From Solirubrobacterales bacterium (GTDB lineage: Bacteria; Actinomycetota; Thermoleophilia; Solirubrobacterales; Solirubrobacteraceae): a stretch of 14,239 nt of DNA. Where the stretch lies: assembly GCA_003134675.1 (NCBI GenBank), contig PLBZ01000010.1, forward strand, positions 752 to 14,990, in the 5' to 3' direction. Both the position numbers and the translations under genes were made by a program. Position 1 is the stretch's first letter, and each line of letters begins with the position of its first letter. Below are positions 1 through 6,271 of the stretch, piece after piece. Below the pieces are notes generated by a model, which was not told the origin of the DNA, did no database searches, and saw only the letters and a program-made list of their open reading frames with translations.

Positions 1-863
1 TTCTCTACTACCTGTGGTCGCTCACCTGGGGTCTCGGGTGGGTGCCGGCGCTGGCGGCGCTCGGTGGAGCGCTTGCGGTGTGGCGCAGGAACCAGCTGGC
101 CGGTCTTCGGGCGGTTGGCTGGCTGCTGGTGCCGGCGCCGCTGCTGTTCCTCGCATTCATGGGTCTCCAGGGCCGCTACTTCGGGCGCTGGCTGTTGCCG
201 ATCCTCCCGATTCTGTGCCTGCTGGCGGCATTCTTCGCATTGCAGCTGGCAGACGCCGCCGCCCCGCGAAAGCTCCGCGTCGGGATCGTCGCGGCGCTCG
301 TCGCGGTGCTGCTGGCGCAGGGGCTCTTTTACAGCCTCCATTCGGGCCTGGTGCTCTCGCGCGCAGACACGCGCAACATGACGCGGGCATGGATGGTCGC
401 TCACATCCCGGCCGGCACGCCGATCATGGTCGAGCCGGTCGCGCCCGATACGTGGGGTGAGCGCTGGAAGAAGTACCCCTCGACGCTGTCGAGGATCTCC
501 GCCGGCGGCGAGCTCGAACCCGAGCAGAACGCCACCCAAGTGGGCATCGAGAACTACGAGCGCACGCTCGCTCCAGCGCTGATCTCCTATTACGAGCGCC
601 ACGGATACTGCTGGGTGGTGAGCGGCTCCACCCAGTCAGGGCGCGCGTATGCCGATCGGAAGGCGGTGCCCCATGCAATCGCCTACTACACGGCGCTTGC
701 CAGGCAGGGCGAGGTCGTCTACCGCGTCTCGCCGTACTCGCAGGGACAGCGTCCGGTGGCGTTTGACTTCGACTGGAGCTTTGACTTCTACCCGCTCGCC
801 TATGACCGTCCGGGGCCGGAGATGACTGTCTACCGGCTCCACGGTGGTCGGTGCGCGGGCTGA
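1..863 (+). CDS. Membrane glycosyltransferase (GT39/ArnT-like), 3' part only
   Basis: The reading frame is open from the left edge (codons from base 3) to TGA 861-863, so the N-terminus lies outside the window. The visible 286 or so residues begin with about four hydrophobic segments (near bases 3-85, 115-170, 180-255 and 275-345), including the stretch RYFGRWLLPILPILCLLAA. A soluble tail of about 165 residues follows, starting near MTRAWMVAHIPAGTPIMVE. This arrangement, with a RY..PilP-type helix and then a terminal extracytoplasmic domain, is typical of polyprenyl-phosphate-sugar-dependent glycosyltransferases of the PMT/ArnT (GT-C) type. The catalytic N-terminal acidic loop is not in the window, so substrate and function cannot be checked. 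It could also be another GT-C family or an O-antigen-ligase-like protein. It is unrelated in function to the rib genes that follow after 23 bases. Confidence 0.6.
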   Translation, partial: LYYLWSLTWGLGWVPALAALGGALAVWRRNQLAGLRAVGWLLVPAPLLFLAFMGLQGRYFGRWLLPILPILCLLAAFFALQLADAAAPRKLRVGIVAALVAVLLAQGLFYSLHSGLVLSRADTRNMTRAWMVAHIPAGTPIMVEPVAPDTWGERWKKYPSTLSRISAGGELEPEQNATQVGIENYERTLAPALISYYERHGYCWVVSGSTQSGRAYADRKAVPHAIAYYTALARQGEVVYRVSPYSQGQRPVAFDFDWSFDFYPLAYDRPGPEMTVYRLHGGRCAG

Positions 864-870
864 GCCGGGT

Positions 871-876
871 TATCCT
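871..876 (+). promoter_or_regulatory. Candidate -10 element (TATCCT) of ribD
   Basis: TATCCT lies 10 bases before GTG 887, where little or no 5' leader would result. No clear -35 box or strong Shine-Dalgarno is visible. It fits the TAnnnT pattern seen before several other genes in the window. Inference from sequence only. Confidence 0.4.
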
Positions 877-886
877 GGATGTATAC

Positions 887-2020
887 GTGAGCACCTGCAC
901 TGACACCGATAGGGAGCACTTGGCGCGGGCGATCGAGCTGGCGCGCAACGGTGTCGGCGCGGTCAAGCCCAATCCGGTTGTGGGTGCTGTGGTCGCTCGC
1001 GGTGGCGAGGTGCTGGGCGAGGGCTGGCACGAAGAGTTCGGTGGAGTGCACGCGGAGGTCAATGCGATCGAGGCGTGTGGCGTGGCGGACCTGAGCGGAG
1101 CGACGCTGTATGTGTCGCTGGAGCCGTGCTGTCACGAGGGCAAGACCCCGCCATGCACCGATGCAATCCTGCAGGCGGGGATCAAGCGGGTCTTTGTCGC
1201 CTCCGACGATCCCACCGAGAAGGCTGCGGGTCGCGGCTTGGGGATCCTGCGCGACGAGGGCGTGGAGGTGCTGCTCGCCGACAGTGAGCTGGCGGCGCGG
1301 GCGCGGCTGCTCAACCAGGCTTTCCGCAAGCACGCCCGCGTCGGGCGCCCGTGGGTGCTGTTCAAGTCCGCGATGACGCTCGACGGCAAGGTCGCGACCC
1401 GTACCGGCGACTCCCAGTGGATCAGCGGCGAGGACAGCCGTGAGCTGGCTCATCGCTGGCGCGCCTCGGTTGACGCGGTAGTCGTGGGTATCGGCACGGC
1501 GCTGGCGGACGATCCGCGGCTGACGGCGCGGCCGGAGGGGCTGGCAGAGGAGCTGCCCCACCAGCCGCGACGCGTAGTGTTCGATTCGCTCGCGCGACTG
1601 CCGCCCACTTCCCAGCTGGTGGCCGCAGCCGCGGAGATACCGCTCACGGTGGTTGTCTCGCGAGCGGCGGCGCGGGCGGACACCGACGCGCTGGAGGCGG
1701 CCGGGGTACAGGTGCTGGTGGCCACCGGCGAGAACGAGCCGGCGCGGGTCCGCTCAGGGCTCGAGCAGCTGGGGGCACTGGATGTCACGGCGGTGCTGCT
1801 GGAGGGCGGACCGCATCTCGCGGGGGCGTTCTTGGACGCGGGCGAGATCGACGAGATTCGTCTGTTCCTGGCGCCGCTGCTGCTGGGCGGGAGCGCGGCT
1901 CGCGATCCCTTGGAGGGGAAGGGGGTCGAGCAGATCTCCGAGGCACTGCGCGCGCTCACCTTCGACTGCGAGCGTGTCGGCGAGGACCTGTTGATCTCTG
2001 CGCGATTGCGTGAGTGGTGA
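887..2020 (+). CDS. ribD: Bifunctional riboflavin deaminase/reductase RibD
   Basis: RibD deaminates 2,5-diamino-6-ribosylamino-pyrimidinone 5'-phosphate and then reduces the ribosyl side chain with NADPH. These are the second and third steps of riboflavin synthesis, in the cytoplasm. The deaminase domain (about residues 5-145) has the zinc site: His55 and Glu57 in VHAEV, and Cys81 and Cys90 in PCCHEGKTPPC. The reductase domain (about 150-365) starts with FKSAMTLDGKVATRTGDSQW and contains ADDPRLT and LLEGGPHLAGAF. From GTG 887 the protein is 377 residues, normal for the family. The frame stays open upstream to GTG 851, but that would overlap the glycosyltransferase end and add 12 residues without family counterpart. 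The stop overlaps the ribE start (TGATG at 2018-2022), so the two are translationally coupled. The first gene of a complete rib operon. Confidence 0.96.
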   Translation: MSTCTDTDREHLARAIELARNGVGAVKPNPVVGAVVARGGEVLGEGWHEEFGGVHAEVNAIEACGVADLSGATLYVSLEPCCHEGKTPPCTDAILQAGIKRVFVASDDPTEKAAGRGLGILRDEGVEVLLADSELAARARLLNQAFRKHARVGRPWVLFKSAMTLDGKVATRTGDSQWISGEDSRELAHRWRASVDAVVVGIGTALADDPRLTARPEGLAEELPHQPRRVVFDSLARLPPTSQLVAAAAEIPLTVVVSRAAARADTDALEAAGVQVLVATGENEPARVRSGLEQLGALDVTAVLLEGGPHLAGAFLDAGEIDEIRLFLAPLLLGGSAARDPLEGKGVEQISEALRALTFDCERVGEDLLISARLREW

Positions 2021-2610
2021 TGTTCACCGGCCTGATCGCGGACCTCGGTAGCGTGAGGGCGTTGGAGCACAGCGGCGAGGGCGCGACGCTGCGGATCGGG
2101 ACGAGTCTCGCGAGCGAGCTGGAGCAGGGCGACTCGGTCGCCGTCAACGGCGTGTGCCTGACCGCGACCGATATCCGCGACGGGGGATTCGCGGCGACGG
2201 CGATGATTGAGACGCTGCGCTCCTCCGCGCTGGGGGCGCTGGAGCCTGGGGCGAGGGTCAACCTCGAGCTGGCCCTACGGGCCGACGGCCGTCTCGGCGG
2301 CCACGTCGTGCAGGGCCACGTCGACGGCACCGGCACGGTGAGTGAGATTCGCGAGCAGGGATTCGCGCGCGTACTACGGATCGACAGCGAGCCCAGGGTG
2401 GGGCGCTACCTGGTCGAGAAGGGGTCCGTCGCAGTGGACGGCGTTAGCCTGACAATCAGCGCGCTGCACGACGATGGTTTTGAGGTCTCCATCATCCCGG
2501 AGACGCTGGAGCGCACCAATTTGGGGGAAGCTGCTGTCGGAGATCGGGTCAACCTGGAGGTCGATGTGCTGGCAAAGCACATAGAGCGACTACTGGAGAG
2601 AAGAACATGA
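2020..2610 (+). CDS. ribE: Riboflavin synthase alpha chain
   Basis: Catalyses the dismutation of two 6,7-dimethyl-8-ribityllumazine molecules to riboflavin and the pyrimidinedione that RibH re-uses. The protein of 196 residues starts with the family hallmark MFTGLI and consists of two tandem lumazine-binding barrels. The first contains GDSVAVNGVCLT, and the second starts near GGHVVQGHVDGTG and contains GSVAVDGVSLTIS, the same pattern repeated. It ends with an amphipathic helix (LAKHIERLLE) of the kind used for trimerisation. ATG 2020 is chosen because it gives the exact MFTGLI N-terminus; an in-frame GTG at 2014 would add two residues and overlap ribD further. The stop overlaps the ribBA start in an ATGA junction (2607-2610). 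The symbol is ribE in most bacteria and ribC in some naming schemes. Confidence 0.96.
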   Translation: MFTGLIADLGSVRALEHSGEGATLRIGTSLASELEQGDSVAVNGVCLTATDIRDGGFAATAMIETLRSSALGALEPGARVNLELALRADGRLGGHVVQGHVDGTGTVSEIREQGFARVLRIDSEPRVGRYLVEKGSVAVDGVSLTISALHDDGFEVSIIPETLERTNLGEAAVGDRVNLEVDVLAKHIERLLERRT

Positions 2611-3914
2611 GCGAGACCCGTACAGTCACCCCGTTCGCCACGATCGAGGAGGCGCTCGAAGAGATCCGAGCGGGACGGATGGTCGTGGTGTGCGATGACG
2701 AGCAACGCGAGAATGAGGGCGATCTGACGCTGGCGGCACAGTTCGCCACCCCCGAGGCGATCAACTTCATGGCCAAGGAGGGTCGTGGGCTGATCTGCCT
2801 GTCGCTGACCCCCGAGCGCTGCGAGGAGCTGGGCTTGGAGCTGATGGCAGCTAAGAACGAATCGTCGTTCGAGACGCCGTTCACGGTGTCGATCGAGGCG
2901 CGTGAGGGCGTGACCACAGGGATCTCCGCGCACGACCGAGCACGCACGATCCAGGTGGCGATCGACCCGGAGACCCACCCTCGGGACCTCGTTCAGCCCG
3001 GGCATATCTTTCCGCTGAAGTCGCGCGCCGGGGGCGTACTCGAGCGCACCGGTCAGACCGAGGCGGCGGTCGACCTCGCGCGCCTTGCCGGGCTGAACCC
3101 AGCGGGGGTGATCTGCGAGGTGATGAACGACGACGGGACGATGGCGCGGGTGGATGATCTCGCCGGCTACTGCGCGCGGCACGAGCTGAAGATGATCACG
3201 ATCGCCGACCTGATCGCCTACCGCAGGCGTCACGACAAACTCGTCGAGCGGGTCGCCGCGGCGCGGCTGCCGACCGCGTTCGGCGAGTTCGAAGTCGTCG
3301 GTTACCGCTCATTCCTCGATGAGAAGCACCACGTGGCGCTCGTCAAGGGCGATGTATCGGGGCGCAGCGACGTGCTCGTGCGCGTGCACTCCGAGTGCCT
3401 CACAGGCGACGTGTTTCACTCGCTGCGCTGCGATTGTGGCGAACAGCTCGAGTCGGCGCTGGCGATGATCGAGGCCGAGGGCGAGGGGGTGTTGCTGTAT
3501 CTAGCCCAGGAGGGCCGGGGCATCGGCCTGCTGAACAAGCTTAAGGCCTATCGCTTGCAGGAGGATGGTCTGGACACGGTGGAGGCCAACCTCCAGCTAG
3601 GGCTGCCCGCCGACCTGCGCGACTATGGGATCGGCGCGCAGATCCTCGTCGACCTCGGACTCTCCTCGATCAGGATCCTCACAAACAATCCCAAGAAGAT
3701 TCGAGGGTTGGAGGGTTACGGGCTCTCGGTAAGCGCCCAGATCCCGATCGAGCATGCCCCGAATGTGCACAACGAGGAGTACATGCGTACGAAGGCGCGT
3801 CGTATGGGGCACACCCTGCACCACCAGGGATTGAACCTCGACGAGGAGCTGATGCATGCCGAGCGCGAGCATGACCGGGCCGGGCGCAGCGATGACACCG
3901 AGGGCGAGCGGTGA
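2607..3914 (+). CDS. ribBA: Bifunctional DHBP synthase / GTP cyclohydrolase II
   Basis: Supplies both precursors of riboflavin. The N-terminal domain (about 1-205) makes 3,4-dihydroxy-2-butanone 4-phosphate from ribulose 5-phosphate, and the C-terminal domain (about 210-405) opens GTP. The DHBP synthase half has RENEGD at residues 34-39 with its acidic metal-binding cluster, GVTTGISAHDRARTI, and RAGGVLERTGQTEAAVDL. The cyclohydrolase half has the zinc cysteines Cys264, Cys275 and Cys277 (SECLTGDVFHSLRCDCG), then QEGRGIGLLNKLKAY and LTNNPKKI. All key residues of both halves look intact, so both activities are expected. A charged tail of about 25 residues follows the second domain. Its 435 residues are slightly longer than usual because of this tail. 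The gene starts inside ribE's stop (ATGA) and its own stop overlaps GTG 3911 of ribH (GTGA). Confidence 0.96.
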   Translation: MSETRTVTPFATIEEALEEIRAGRMVVVCDDEQRENEGDLTLAAQFATPEAINFMAKEGRGLICLSLTPERCEELGLELMAAKNESSFETPFTVSIEAREGVTTGISAHDRARTIQVAIDPETHPRDLVQPGHIFPLKSRAGGVLERTGQTEAAVDLARLAGLNPAGVICEVMNDDGTMARVDDLAGYCARHELKMITIADLIAYRRRHDKLVERVAAARLPTAFGEFEVVGYRSFLDEKHHVALVKGDVSGRSDVLVRVHSECLTGDVFHSLRCDCGEQLESALAMIEAEGEGVLLYLAQEGRGIGLLNKLKAYRLQEDGLDTVEANLQLGLPADLRDYGIGAQILVDLGLSSIRILTNNPKKIRGLEGYGLSVSAQIPIEHAPNVHNEEYMRTKARRMGHTLHHQGLNLDEELMHAEREHDRAGRSDDTEGER

Positions 3915-4345
3915 GCGACTCTTACGCGATCGTCATCGGGCGCTTCTACGAGCAGTTGGCTGAGCGCCTACTGGAGGGGGCGAGGGGGGCGTTCGCCGCG
4001 GCCGGGCACCCAGAGGTGCGAGTGTTCGACGTGCCTGGCGCATTCGAGCTGCCGCTCGCAGCGAGCTACGCGGCGAAGTCCGGGCGCTTTGCGGGAGTGG
4101 CGTGCTTGGGAGCAGTGGTCAAAGGCGAGACCGACCACTATGACTACGTCTGTGCCGAGACCGCGCGGGGGGTGATGCGGGTGGCGCTTGAGACGGGCGT
4201 GCCGTGCGCGTTCGGGGTGCTGACGTGTGCGACGATGGAGCAGGCGCTCGCGCGCGCCGGGGGCGGAAAGCGCGATCAGGGCCGCCACGCCGCCGAGGCC
4301 GTGCTGCGGATGGCGGCGCTGCGCCGCGAGTTCTCGAGCGGCTAG
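3911..4345 (+). CDS. ribH: 6,7-dimethyl-8-ribityllumazine synthase
   Basis: Condenses the RibD-derived pyrimidine with the RibBA-derived butanone phosphate to give lumazine, the substrate of RibE. Family motifs are present: PGAFELPLAA, GAVVKGETDHYDYVC (with the catalytic His), and FGVLTCATMEQALARAGGGK. At 144 residues it is short, because it begins directly at the first core strand (YAIVIGRF) and lacks the N-terminal strand of the Bacillus enzyme. Other departures are RFY for the usual RFN, and KRDQG where the Bacillus enzyme has KAGNKG near the phosphate site. GTG 3911 overlaps the ribBA stop (GTGA) and is the only reasonable start. Last gene of the rib operon; its TAG stop forms the first three bases of a putative rpmB -10 element. 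Confidence 0.93.
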   Translation: MSDSYAIVIGRFYEQLAERLLEGARGAFAAAGHPEVRVFDVPGAFELPLAASYAAKSGRFAGVACLGAVVKGETDHYDYVCAETARGVMRVALETGVPCAFGVLTCATMEQALARAGGGKRDQGRHAAEAVLRMAALRREFSSG

Positions 4346-4348
4346 ACT
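4343..4348 (+). promoter_or_regulatory. Candidate -10 element (TAGACT) of rpmB
   Basis: TAGACT starts with the TAG stop codon of ribH (4343-4345) and lies 10 bases before ATG 4359. There is no recognisable Shine-Dalgarno in the 13-base gap, so a leaderless or nearly leaderless rpmB message is plausible. No good -35 is visible. Inference. Confidence 0.4.
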
Positions 4349-4358
4349 GCCGGATCGT

Positions 4359-4550
4359 ATGGCAAAGGTGTGTCATAGCTGCGGAAAGGGTCCGGCCTTC
4401 GGTCAGAGCCGCAGCCACTCGATGGTCGCCACCAAGCGGCGCTTTGACCCGAACCTGCAAAAGGTGAGGATCCTCGTGGGCAGGGCGCCCAAGCGCGTCT
4501 ACGTGTGCACCCGCTGTCTGAAAGCCGGCAAGGTCACGAAGGCTCTCTGA
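4359..4550 (+). CDS. rpmB: 50S ribosomal protein L28
   Basis: Component of the large ribosomal subunit. The 63-residue protein starts MAKVCHSCGKGPAFGQSRSHS, the usual L28 opening, and continues with TKRRFDPNLQKVR and VYVCTRCLKAGKV. It is the zinc-binding form: Cys5 and Cys8 near the N-terminus pair with Cys50 and Cys53 near the C-terminus. Length and order match the family. ATG 4359 is set by the conserved N-terminus, although the frame is open upstream. It is followed after 23 bases by fakA. In many Firmicutes an Asp23-family gene (yloU) sits between rpmB and fakA; none is present here. Confidence 0.95.
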   Translation: MAKVCHSCGKGPAFGQSRSHSMVATKRRFDPNLQKVRILVGRAPKRVYVCTRCLKAGKVTKAL

Positions 4551-4560
4551 GCGAACCTGA

Positions 4561-4566
4561 TAGACG
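4561..4566 (+). promoter_or_regulatory. Weak candidate -10 element (TAGACG) of fakA
   Basis: TAGACG is 7 bases before GTG 4574 in the rpmB-fakA gap. It matches the TAnnnT pattern except for the last base. Without a visible Shine-Dalgarno it may mark a second, nearly leaderless start, but read-through from rpmB is equally possible. Confidence 0.2.
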
Positions 4567-4573
4567 TGTCGCT

Positions 4574-6238
4574 GTGAGCGATACCAATCTGGTTCGTTTT
4601 CGCGCGGCGGTGGCGGGGGCGCTGGCGCACCTGGAATCGCGACGCGAGGAGGTCAACGACCTCAACGTGTTTCCGGTCGCCGACGGGGACACCGGCGACA
4701 ACATGGCGCTCACGCTGCGCGCGGTGCTGGCTGAGCTCGACCGCCTGCAGGGAAGCAACGAGGAACGCACGATCGACGAGATCGGGCGTGAGGAGATCGT
4801 GCAATCTGTCGCCCGCGCGGCGCTGTTGGGAGCACGCGGTAATTCGGGAGTGATCCTCTCCCAGCTGATTCGCGGCGCTGCCGAGGAGCTGGTCAGCCGC
4901 CCGGGCGAGCTGATCGACGCAACGCTGATCGGGGCGGCGTTGGCCAACGCCGCGGATCGGGCCTATTCCTCGGTGCGCGAGCCCGCGGAGGGCACGATCC
5001 TGACTGTGGCGCGCGAGATGGCCCACCAGATCATGACCGATCTCGCGCATAGTCCAGAAGATCCGCGCTTGGACCCCGACGCGGAGCCGGGGCTGCAGGA
5101 TGCGGCGATTGCCGCGGCGTTGGAGCGGGCGGTGAGGACGGGGCAGGAGTCGGTCAAGCGCGGTCCCGAGCTGCTGGCAGCGCTGCGCGACGCTGGCGTG
5201 GTGGACGCGGGTGGCTATGGGTTGACAATCATCTTCGCCGGCGTCGTGGCCGCGTTGCGCGGTGACGATCCGCCCGAGCTCGATCACCACGCGCCCGCGC
5301 GCATCAGTCACCCCGAGCATCACTCGAGCACGTATCGCTTCTGCACCAACTTCGCCGTAACGGGCAGTGACCTTGTGCCGGGCCGCTTCATCGCGCTGCT
5401 CGAGAAACTCGGTGACTCGGTCCTGGTTGTAGGCGATTCGACGACGCTGAAGGTGCATGTGCATACCGACGAGCCCGAACAGGCCACCGCGGTGTTCGCG
5501 AGCGTTGGCGAAGTCTCCCGCCTCGACGTCGCCGACATGCAGATACAGATCACCGAGCGAGACGAGCGCCTGAGGGGAGCCGAGGAGGCGAGCGCTGAGC
5601 GACCACGGGTGCGCTGCGGGGCGGTGGCGGTTGTCAGCGGCGATGGACTTCAGGCGATGTTCAGAGAGCTGGGTGTGCATACGATCGACGGAGGTCCGAC
5701 GCTCAACCCTTCCACCTATGACCTGCTGGCTGGGATTCACGAGGTGCCGGCCGAGGAGGTGGTGGTGCTGCCGAACAGCGCCAACGTGATCATGGCGGCC
5801 GAGCACGCGGCCGAGCTGTCGGACAAGCAGGTGCTCGTGGCGCCTGCCACCAGCCAGCAGGCGGGGCTCGCGGCCGCGGTCGCGCTGGCGCCCGACCGTA
5901 CGGTGGAGGAGAACGCGCAGACGCTGATACAGGCGCTAACACACCTGCGCACGGGGGCGGTCGCGCAAGCGGCTCGCGACGACTCACAGGGACGCTTTTC
6001 TCGCGGCGAGGCGGTGGGATTCGTGGCAGACGAGGTGATCGCATGGGGTGACCCTGGTGAGACTCTGCGGGCTGTCCTCGAGGCGCTTGCCGACGACGCG
6101 GAGCTGATCAGTGTGCTCGCGGGTGAGGACGCGCCGCTTGCGAGCGAGGAGGTTGCGGGGCTCCTGAGTGGCGGGGTCGAGCTCGAGCTTCGCCACGGCG
6201 GCCAGCCCGCCTACTGGTGGCTGCTGGCCGCGGAGTGA
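4574..6238 (+). CDS. fakA: Fatty-acid kinase ATP-binding subunit FakA (DAK2/DhaL domain, YloV-like)
   Basis: FakA phosphorylates a fatty acid held by a partner FakB (DegV family), giving acyl-phosphate for phospholipid synthesis. The DhaL-type kinase domain (about 1-200) has NVFPVADGDTGDNM, with the Mg-ATP aspartates Asp37, Asp39 and Asp42, then GARGNSGVILSQLIRG, EPAEGTILTVARE and DAGGYGLTIIFAG. The middle domain has Cys257 (YRFCTNF), His295 and His297 (KVHVHTDEP), equivalent to the zinc ligands described for staphylococcal FakA. The C-terminal domain contains IDGGPTLNPSTYD and VLPNSANVI. GTG 4574 gives 554 residues, close to Bacillus YloV, and a normal N-terminus; an upstream extension would overlap rpmB. 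No FakB gene lies in the window, so the pairing is inferred. Dihydroxyacetone kinase is less likely given the three-domain layout. Confidence 0.88.
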   Translation: MSDTNLVRFRAAVAGALAHLESRREEVNDLNVFPVADGDTGDNMALTLRAVLAELDRLQGSNEERTIDEIGREEIVQSVARAALLGARGNSGVILSQLIRGAAEELVSRPGELIDATLIGAALANAADRAYSSVREPAEGTILTVAREMAHQIMTDLAHSPEDPRLDPDAEPGLQDAAIAAALERAVRTGQESVKRGPELLAALRDAGVVDAGGYGLTIIFAGVVAALRGDDPPELDHHAPARISHPEHHSSTYRFCTNFAVTGSDLVPGRFIALLEKLGDSVLVVGDSTTLKVHVHTDEPEQATAVFASVGEVSRLDVADMQIQITERDERLRGAEEASAERPRVRCGAVAVVSGDGLQAMFRELGVHTIDGGPTLNPSTYDLLAGIHEVPAEEVVVLPNSANVIMAAEHAAELSDKQVLVAPATSQQAGLAAAVALAPDRTVEENAQTLIQALTHLRTGAVAQAARDDSQGRFSRGEAVGFVADEVIAWGDPGETLRAVLEALADDAELISVLAGEDAPLASEEVAGLLSGGVELELRHGGQPAYWWLLAAE

Positions 6239-6271
6239 CGACCGCCGCGCAGTTCATGATGGGTGGCTGAG

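Noticed and set aside
14-460. Alternative + strand frame over the glycosyltransferase region
   Set aside because: Ala/Gly/Arg-rich translation with no hydrophobic pattern or domain, while the overlapping frame reads a coherent membrane protein.
851-886. Extension of ribD upstream to GTG 851
   Set aside because: The twelve extra residues overlap the preceding gene and have no counterpart in RibD. GTG 887 sits properly after the promoter-like hexamer.
4499-5806. 435-codon open frame on the minus strand opposite fakA
   Set aside because: Low-complexity His/Arg/Gln-rich translation, no recognisable family, and it overlaps a well-supported gene. Long antisense frames are expected in high-GC coding DNA.
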